Origin: Amyelois transitella
Taxonomy: Eukaryota; Arthropoda; Insecta; Lepidoptera; Pyralidae
DNA: 64,000 bases
Assembly: GCF_032362555.1 (NCBI RefSeq)
Contig: NC_083507.1
Span: forward strand, 2,235,001-2,299,000
Direction of reading: 5' to 3'
Positions 56,673 through 64,000 of this stretch are shown here, piece after piece. Below the pieces are notes generated by a model that did not search any database, had not been told where the DNA came from, and saw only the letters and a list, made by a program, of their open reading frames with translations. Position numbers and translations under genes: made by a program. Position 1 is the first letter of the stretch; each line of letters starts with the position of its first letter.

Positions 56673-58011
56673 AGACTACATCCTTATCCAATCGCGTTGG
56701 CGCACATCCGTCCTCAATGCGCACACAATGCCCGGTGCCTGCTGCGGCTCGGATCATGAACTTTTGATGATGAAAATGCGATTAAAACTCAAATCTGCCA
56801 GAACTCCTTGTAAACAAAAAAGGATTGAAGTCACAGATATAGAGAAATTCACTTTCACCATCGAGAATAAGTGGACGGAATGGCTAGAAACAAAGCGCGG
56901 TACGCCAAACCCAAACGTCATGTGGGAAAAAGCCAAACAGCTTATCCAGCAGGCAACAACAGAGTCTAAAACGCAATCAAAGGCGCACAAGCGGCAACAC
57001 TGGATGACCGAAGGTACTCTTGCTCTTGTTGAAGAGAGACGTCGGAAGAAAGCTCAGGGAGCAGACATGAGGACTATTAACAAACTGTCTGCTGAAGTCC
57101 AAGCAGCATGTAGACGAGACCACAACAACTACCTTCATGCCATCTGTCACGAAATCGAGTCTCATGCTGGAAGACACGAATCGAAAGACATGTACCACAA
57201 AATTCGGGTTATCACTAAAACCTTACCATCTAAAACCTGGGCTATAGAAGACAGCGATAATCGTGTGGTAACAGAACTGGTTGAAATCTCCGAAACATGG
57301 AAAGGCTACTGTCAGTCGTTATTCCAGGACCCGCACTGCCGCGATTTCCCGAGTACTGTCCCTAATACTGAGGATCTGGAACCGGACATTCTCCTGTCTG
57401 AGGTTAGAGCTGCAATAAAACATCTCAAAAACGGGAAAGCCACTGGAAGAGATGCCATTCCCATAGAAACCATAAAAGCTCTAGGAGAGTATGGTGAAGA
57501 AATTTTTCACGCCATCTGTAATGAAGTATTTCGGACGGGAAATTGGCCCGATGAATGGACTCACACCATATTTACCCCCTTACACAAGAAAGGTTCCACA
57601 AAGAAATGTAACAACTACCGCCTTATTGCTTTGATACCACACGCCAGCAAAATTTTGTTACATATCCTTAACGAGCGTCTCAAAACATACCTATCTAAGG
57701 AGATAGCTCCAGAACAAGCCGGCTTTGTGAAAGGGAAGGGCACTCGGGAACAGATTTTGATTGTTCGCCAGATCATCGAAAAAGCGCGAGAATTCAACAA
57801 ATCGGTGTATATTTGCTTTGTGGACTTCTCAAAAGCATTTGACTCGGTGAAATGGCCTGTGTTATGGGACACACTATTGCAAATGGGCACGCCTTTACAT
57901 CTAGTCCACCTTTTAAGACGGCTATACGAGGATGGAACAGCCTCTGTGCGCACAGAAGACGTCTTGTCAGGAAACTTTCGCCCTAGTGCCGGAGTACGCC
58001 AGGATGCATAA
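56673..58011 (+). pseudogene. RTE endonuclease end, linker and RT fingers
   Basis: In this frame TDYILIQSRWR and the catalytic GSDHELL complete the endonuclease. A linker leads to the RT start HLKNGKATGRDAIPIETIK, FTPLHKKGSTKKCNNYRLI and VYICFVDFSKAFDSVKW. The frame ends SAGVRQDA-stop at 58011, where a glycine-cysteine pair is expected. A second single-base shift near 58000 explains it. Confidence 0.85.
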
Positions 58012-58898
58012 TATCACCGCTCTTGTTCAATGTATACACTGAGTTAATAATGCGCATCACTCTAGAGGATTGGACAGACGGTGTGAAAATTGGTGGATAC
58101 AAAATTGCCAATCTACGTTATGCTGATGACACCACTCTCTTTGCAACTAGTACCCAACACATGGAAGATCTACTTCAGAAAATGGAACGTGTTGGCCTCG
58201 AGTTCGGTCTGAAAATAAATCGCAGCAAGACGAAGATGATGGTTGTGGATCGCGCTAACAGTAATTCGCCAGGAGTAACTAGAATCGCGAACTGTGACGT
58301 GGTCCAATCGTACACTTACCTTGGCGCTCTGATTTCGAATAACGGTGGATGTATCGACGAGATAAAGCGACGAATGGCAATCACAAGATCGGCAATGGAC
58401 AGAATGAGAAAAGTATGGAGGAATCGTAGCATCACTAAGACCACAAAGACCAGACTGGTGCGCACGCTTATTTTCCCCATATTTTTGTACGCTGCTGAAA
58501 CGTGGACATTGCGAGAAGTGGAAAGAAAAAAGATAGACGCCCTAGAGATGTGGTGCTGGAGGAGAATGCTTGGTGTGTCTTGGAAAGAGTTCCGCACTAA
58601 CGTCTCGATACTCCAAGAACTCGGTATTAAGCAGCGACTATTTCCCTTAGTACAATCTCGCATTTTGTCATTCTTTGGACACGTTACAAGGAGAGGCAAC
58701 CGATCCATAGAACGGCTTGTTGTCCAGGGTAAAGTGGAAGGCTCTCGACCGCGCGGGAGGTCACCCATGCGATGGACCGACCAAATAAAGTCTGTGATTG
58801 GCGGTTCACTTAACGAGTGCAGCAGGATGACTTCCAGCAGGGAGAAATGGCGGGACATCGTAAGGCGCACATTGGCGCCCGCCTCCAACACTACATGA
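58003..58898 (+). pseudogene. RTE RT palm, thumb and C-terminus
   Basis: Third frame: CIISPLLFNVYTELIMRI, then the catalytic NLRYADDTTLFATS at about 58109, KINRSKTKMMVV, TYLGALISNNGG and a C-terminal half with ILSFFGHVTRRGNR and GRSPMRWTDQIK, ending at 58898. An ATG at 58023 is internal. The catalytic aspartates are intact. Confidence 0.85.
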
Positions 58899-59095
58899 TG
58901 ACCACGACCACTCTGTCAAGAGTGACACGACTAAGAAGAAGAAGAATAATAAGTTTGTGATGCATTTGACAGTAAATATTCATTCACTTGTGCACTATTA
59001 CAAATTAAGTTAGTAGATATAATTGATGGGACAGTGATAATTTTGATGAATGGCTTCTTAATTAATGAGAGTACCTAAGTGATCAACCTAGCCTC

Positions 59096-59173
59096 CTCCT
59101 CATGAGTAGACAGAGCCATCAGTCTCTAAAGACTGAAAGGCCACATTCAGCTGTATGGCTTAAAGATGGAATT
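59096..59173 (-). repeat. ATGT-tailed SINE, inner fragment
   Basis: AGACAGAGCCATCAGTCTCTA, GGCCACATTCAGCTGTATGG; it abuts an opposite-strand piece at 59174. Confidence 0.65.
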
Positions 59174-59266
59174 GACCACTCCTTTTCTTTTTCATGGATG
59201 TCTTTTCAAAACTGTTGGCTCCGTCTTCCCCGCAAGTGATATAGGCTAACTATATGTTTGTATGTT
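59174..59266 (+). repeat. ATGT-tailed SINE, internally deleted copy
   Basis: GACCACTCC..CATGGATGTC is joined directly to CTGTTGGCTCCGTCTTCCCC and a tail, with the centre missing. Confidence 0.65.
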
Positions 59267-61077
59267 CTTTAGCGAGAGGAAAAGCAGCTTGCGCACACTA
59301 TATTTTTCCTCCATACCAGACCAGCACAGAAGCTAGCTTTTGTCTAGACAGCAACTGACAACAATGTAGCAAATTAAGTTCAACTACGATAGATACGAAT
59401 CTACAATCGATTTCAATTGATTTAGTCGCCAGTAGTTTTCCTCATCTCATCATAACACAATCTAATCAATTCCCCACACTATTCGAGCTGAGACTGCAAT
59501 AGACGCTATTACCATTAACTTGATTATGGGTCACACAGTCACGCTATTGTTGTCTTTGGTAGTTCAGTCAACTACGGAATTGCCCAGGCCGGTTAGTTAG
59601 TTAGTCAATTATATATGTATATACATATAATAACGTGTTTAACCTTTACTTGTGTACTCCACACAGAGACTCAAAAAAACTGAAAGGCCATTATGGCCTA
59701 TGCTGGAATTGGGTACTTATAATAAGTAAAATAAGGAAAAATAAAATTCTGACGCGCTAAAGGTGGTATAAAAATGTATTTTTTTTTCAAGTATTTTTTT
59801 GTAAATAGACACTGAAATGTTGTAAAAAAATTCCAAAAGAGGTATGATTTATGGATGTATGCATAAGTCTAATGACGTGAAATGTAAAATTTGATTGATC
59901 ATACCAAAATCAGAGAAATTTATTGAGTGTGTCGTTAAAAATAAATAACTGCGGTCAAGTAAAAGCCATTATTTCATTAGTAAAACCTGTATAAATCAAA
60001 TATGCAATTCGAGTCACGTTGTAAGACCACGAGCGTGAAAATACACTGAAAAATATTACATCATACTCTTATCACATTTCTATCCCATAAAGAGAAGACA
60101 AAGCCAAAAGTCACAAAACTAGGTAGTAGAGCAAGATCCCAGAGCCGTAAGACACAACTTATTTTCTAAAGAATGGATCTTTCGATTCTCAGTAGTCTTT
60201 CATGTACTTTTAATACCTGCATGTTTGTGAGACTTGCCCGGTGACACCTGCGCAGGTACCAGGCGAGAAAGGTAACTAAAAATCACAGTTACTTAACTTA
60301 AATTTTTATGACTGATTTTAATATATATTTTATAGACTATTACTCTGAAGTCATATCAGAGAAGTCAGACGCTTTCCATGCGCCAGAACTTTTGTCAGAC
60401 GCTTTAAAGCTCTATCAAAAAAAAATTAACTTAATTTATTTTTAAATGTCTGACTTTTATATATGTTATTCAGATAACTATTACAAAGTTGTATTAAATC
60501 AGTCAGACAGTTTGTAATGACCAAACACCCCTTAAACACAAGAATTACTCAGCCTCGAGTATGAGCGCGATAGCACAATGCGCATGCGCGTCAGAGTAAA
60601 ATATCTAATATTTGAAAAGTACTTACTGTTTTCAATTTCATATTTTTGCATATCTATTCAAATACGATAAAATTTATAATTAAAATAATAATTAATCATT
60701 TTTAAAATAATATAATATATTGCATATAAATAGGGGAAAATGAATTTTTTTGTAGCAATAGCCTTTCAAAAAGAATGATTTTTATTTTATTTAAAAAAAT
60801 ATATCTATTATAATAATTTCAATAAAAAAATAAATAATTATGATTAATCAATTGAATAATTATTTTATTGTCTCTTTATCATCTTCATCATCAAAATAAT
60901 CATTTGAATTCATTCATCAATTTTCATCATTTATTAAATCTCTATACTGTCCACTCAAGTCATCGTCCTCATCATCAGTTAGATTGTCGTTGCTGGCAGA
61001 ATTTTCCGTAAAAATAAAATCATAAACAATTAAAAAATAGTATAGTAATAGTAAACCTATAACATATAAATATAAGT

Positions 61078-61252
61078 GAAAGGCGACTAAAGGCTTACAA
61101 ACTTGGGATTCTTTTTTAGGCGATGGGCGAGCAACCTATCAATATTTGAATCTCAATTCTATCATTAAGCCAAATAGCTGAACGTGGCCATTTAGTCTTT
61201 TCAAGACTGTTGGCTCTGTCTACCCCGCAAGGGATATAGACGTGACCATATG
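61078..61252 (+). repeat. ATGT-tailed SINE captured inside foldback copy B
   Basis: Same left junction as in copy A, but with a small deletion (GACTAA|AGGCTTACAAAC lacks the GGGAT part). Confidence 0.85.
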
Positions 61253-61490
61253 TATGTAGTCTACTTTAATTTCGACACCACCGCAACGGCTTCGATGGTC
61301 CAGTGGTTAGCGCGTGAGACTGTGAAGTATATATATAAATTTTTATTAAAATAGGTTTTTTTTTGTGTTGTTTGAGTATTTATTAAAAAAACTGAAAATC
61401 AAAATACTACATATAATCATACGGTAAAAATATTTTGTCTGTACATTTAATATTTTGACTGAAACAAATAGAGAATTTTTTTTTACATTT

Positions 61491-61571
61491 TTTGTCTGTC
61501 TGTCTGTATCAGACTGTATGATTAAGATTCAACTCGAACTTTACGCGGACGACGTTGTGGGCAACAGCTAG
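61491..61571 (+). mobile_element. Short insertion in foldback copy B, Helitron-like 3' end
   Basis: Absent from copy A at the matching place. It starts with (GTCT)n and ends GGGCAACAGCTAG before a T, as in the CTAG|T rule. 81 bp, no ORF. Confidence 0.5.
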
Positions 61572-62171
61572 TATGCAATATATTATATTATTTTAAAAAT
61601 GATTAATTATTATTTTAATTATAAATTTCATCGTATTTGAATAGATATGCAAAAATATGAAATTGAAAACAGTAAGTACTTTTCAAATATTAGATATTTT
61701 ACTCTGACGCGCATGCGCATTGTGCTATTGCGCTCATACTCGAGGCTGAGTAATTCTTGTGTTTAAGGGGTGTTTGGTCATTACAAACTGTCTGACTGAT
61801 TTAATACAACTTTGTAATAGTTATCTGAATTACATATATAAAAGTCAGACATTTAAAAATAAATTAAGTTAATTTTTTTTTGATAGAGCTTTAAAGCGTC
61901 TGACAAAAGTTTTGGCGCATGGAAAGCGTCTGACTTCTCTGATATGACTTCAGAGTAATAGTCTATAAAATATATATTAAAATCAGTCATAAAAATTTAA
62001 GTTAAGTAACTGTGATTTTTAGTTACCTTTCTCGCCTGGTACCTGCGCAGGTGTCACCGGGCAAGTCTCACAAACATGCAGGTATTAAAAGTACATGAAA
62101 GACTACTGAGAATCGAAAGATCCATTCTTTAGAAAATAAGTTGTGTCTTACGGCTCTGGGATCTTGGACTA

Positions 62172-63044
62172 TAGGCTATGTTTAGTTGGGTTGAGATTCA
62201 AATAGACACCTTCTGTTTGCTATTTTCTAAAGTTGTAGCTTTATGCTCAATAAATAAAATAAATTAAAATATACAAATACAGGAGAAGCTTCGTGTTAAA
62301 ACCTGGCTTACCCCCTCCAGTAGTAAAACACGCGCGACGTCGTTTTCATAGCGCGCAAAAGTATCTCTGTTCGGTTTAGGATCCGGAGTAGGATCATGGT
62401 TGAAGGCGGTGTTAGAACTTAAAATGCAAGAAAATCTATATTTTCGGAGAAAGGTTAACATTTATAAATGCTACCCGCACGAAGCCAAAGCGGGTCGCTA
62501 GTGTACTTATAAATAAATTAGTCGTAAGCAAATAATTCAATGAGCGCTAACACTTTCTTTTCTTTTTTACAACTAGTCTTTTTTTTAACAAAAGAGAAAA
62601 GCGGTTGACTATTTCGATAATATAATTTATAATTTTATTTAAACAGCTTGAACCAATCAGGCTACTTCCCAGAAAGACGTAATCGGAACTTAAGAGAATA
62701 ATGAAAAATTAATTGTATTAAACTTTTCATTATTATCATCATTACTGCTCACGTGATGCGTTCTATTTGTGGTTCTGTCCATATTGTTAATCATCAAAAC
62801 TACATCATGTGATGTAAAAAAGTCGTAATATTATTATCTAAACTGCAACACATTATGCGCAAACGCGTGCGGTCACGTGGTGACAACGGGTGTAAGCTAA
62901 TTCGTAATTAATGAAACATCCAATTGTCCTCGAAGTGAGATGACTAATAACCGCTTCTATTTCATTCATGAGAAATTTTCAAGTTAATACAGTAATTTTA
63001 ATATTTTCAGTCTTTAAGAAAAAGCGTTGGAACCTTCAGCCGTT
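62172..63044. other. Stretch without supported genes
   Basis: AT-rich. It includes a diverged stem-loop-repeat piece around 62300-62350 and a Helitron-like 3' end GAAGCCAAAGCGGGTCGCTAG finishing at 62501. Confidence 0.5.
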
Positions 63045-63150
63045 AGACGCTGTTTTTATCGCGCGAAAAACTATCGCTGTTTCGCTTTTTATTATGACGC
63101 GAAAAGGGACAACGATAGGCACGTGCCACGCTACGGGGTTGGGAGTGCAG
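63045..63150 (+). repeat. Stem-loop repeat, front half
   Basis: TTTTTATCGCGCGAAAAACT, ATCGCTGTTTCGC, then CGAAAAGGGACAACGATAG; same hairpin as at 9700. Confidence 0.65.
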
Positions 63151-63209
63151 TTACGTGTTTGTCTGTTTGGCTCTCGAGTCAATAAAATTGATTAATATAT
63201 TTTAATGAT

Positions 63210-63387
63210 AAGGGTAGGCTTACAAACTTGGGATTCTTTTTTTAGGCCATGGGCTAGTAACCTGTCATTATTTGAATCTCAATTCTATCATTAAGCCAAA
63301 TAGCTGAGCGTGGCCTATCAGTCTCTTCAAGACTGTTGGCTCTGTCCACACCACAAGGAATATAGACATGACCATATGTATGTTTGT
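63210..63387 (+). repeat. ATGT-tailed SINE, 5'-truncated with target duplication
   Basis: Begins AGGGTAGGCTTACAAACTTG and ends ATGTATGTTTGT. It is flanked by the 11-bp repeat ATTTTAATGAT at 63199-63209 and 63388-63398. It therefore inserted in truncated form, as LINE-driven copies do. Confidence 0.88.
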
Positions 63388-63535
63388 ATTTTAATGATTT
63401 TCAAATCAAAATCCGATGTAATTTTAGTCGCCAGCTACGTCTCTTCCCTTGCAGCTCCTTATTCTCTTCCTTTGATAGACTTTACAATCTGTACGGGGAG
63501 AGAACATATAATAGGTCGTCACAAGGTTTAGTTTA

Positions 63536-63640
63536 GCCTCCGTAGTATGACACGAGCGACGCCGTTTTTTTAGCGCGTAAACCTTTTATTATGACGTAAA
63601 ACGGAACAGCGATATTTTTCGCGCCATTCTCATTAAAAAT
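63536..63640 (+). repeat. Stem-loop repeat, diverged front half
   Basis: GACACGAGCGACGCCGTTTT, TTTTATTATGACGTAAAACG and AACAGCGATATTTTTCGCGC match the family. Confidence 0.6.
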
Positions 63641-64000
63641 GGCGGGAGCAGTAACACCGTTTAACCTAATAGCTTAATGACAGAAATTGTGATTCAGAGC
63701 TGTCGTTAGCTTAAAAATATCAGAGTTTGCCAACGGCAATGTAGCAGATAAGAATTCAATGTCCATTACGTTTACGGGTCATGCGGCTGCCAAATTATGA
63801 ATCAGTCTGTTGTTAAAATAAAAGAAAGTGAATGAATGTTTATCTACACTTTCTACTTACAGAAATGTTTGAGACCTGAATGGTTTAATGATTATAGCAA
63901 AACGGTAAAAATTCTTCATTATTATTATATTATTATATCATATGATAAATCCCAATATTTGCAATAGATGCATTGTTGTTACCGGCACTATATGAATAGG

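Larger units (their letters stand above)
55600..58950 (+). mobile_element. RTE-type LINE, nearly full length, two frameshifts
   Basis: A GC-rich 5' leader from about 55600 leads to one long coding region now split over three frames, ending before a (AAGAAG) tail at about 58931-58948. The order is endonuclease then reverse transcriptase, without a separate gag-like ORF, as in the RTE clade. The tail of short repeats also fits RTE. The 5' border is approximate. Apart from two single-base-type shifts the region is intact, so it was active recently on an evolutionary scale. Confidence 0.88.
60129..62169. mobile_element. Long-inverted-repeat foldback element, copy B (2,041 bp)
   Basis: Same structure as copy A at 33373-35371. 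Left arm starts GAGCAAGATCCC, right arm (reverse complement) GTCCAAGATCCC, with TA outside both (60127-60128 and 62170-62171). Arms are about 600 bp: 60129-60727 and 61573-62169. The centre holds the same SINE (61078-61252), a truncated tRNA-like segment (61287-61328, B box lost) and an extra insertion at 61491-61571. No ORF. Confidence 0.88.

Overview
The window looks like a lepidopteran (moth or butterfly) nuclear genome. It is AT-rich, has short exons with GT..AG introns, and is crowded with interspersed repeats typical of Lepidoptera: a SINE family ending in ATGT repeats, Helitron-like elements, BEL/Pao and RTE retrotransposons, and terminal-inverted-repeat elements. No bacterial-style operon, CRISPR array or rRNA gene is visible. 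The species cannot be named from the sequence alone.

Host genes. (1) 19267 down to 4625, minus strand: the 5' fourteen coding exons (620 codons) of the Swiss cheese / neuropathy target esterase gene (PNPLA6/7 family). They cover the membrane anchor, the first two cyclic-nucleotide-binding-like domains and most of the third; the patatin lipase domain lies to the left of the window. (2) 21022-24033, plus strand, divergent from sws: a complete SR splicing factor, the Rbp1/SRSF3 type (RRM plus RS tail, 141 aa). (3) 27304 down to 25400, minus: a complete four-exon nucleotide-sugar transporter of the SLC35B4 type (304 aa). (4) 30819-45951, plus: a signal-peptide exon and a phase-compatible second exon about 15 kb away, a candidate partial secreted or membrane protein of unknown identity.

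Mobile layer by region. 1-3717: 3' part of a BEL/Pao LTR retrotransposon with an unbroken pol frame and a probable 3' LTR. 3.7-19 kb: sws introns with many SINE, Helitron-like and RTE-tail fragments. 20.1-20.7 kb: a hAT-like MITE between sws and Rbp1. 28.4-29.8 kb: a 5'-truncated LINE with a 13-bp target duplication, whose 3' end resembles that of the abundant SINE. 33.4-38.6 kb: two large foldback elements, a pair of 203-bp Helitron-like copies in inverted orientation, and other fragments. 45.3-50.2 kb: tRNA-derived SINE, ATGT-tailed SINEs, an 857-bp Helitron-like element and a Jockey-like RT fragment. 52.6-53.0 kb: a broken Tc1-like transposase. 55.6-58.95 kb: a nearly full-length RTE LINE with two frameshifts. 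60.1-62.2 kb: a second copy of the large foldback element.

The most unusual content is a family of long-inverted-repeat elements. There are two copies of about 2 kb and one related 1.07-kb member. All share their terminal sequence, are bounded by TA, carry repeated GTCTGRC motifs in their arms, and show no transposase ORF. The two 2-kb copies both carry the same captured SINE and tRNA-like segment, and the two arms within each copy resemble each other at sites that distinguish the copies. Second in interest are the ATGT-tailed SINE with its probable partner LINE, and the position of three SINE 3' ends just downstream of sws 5' splice sites.
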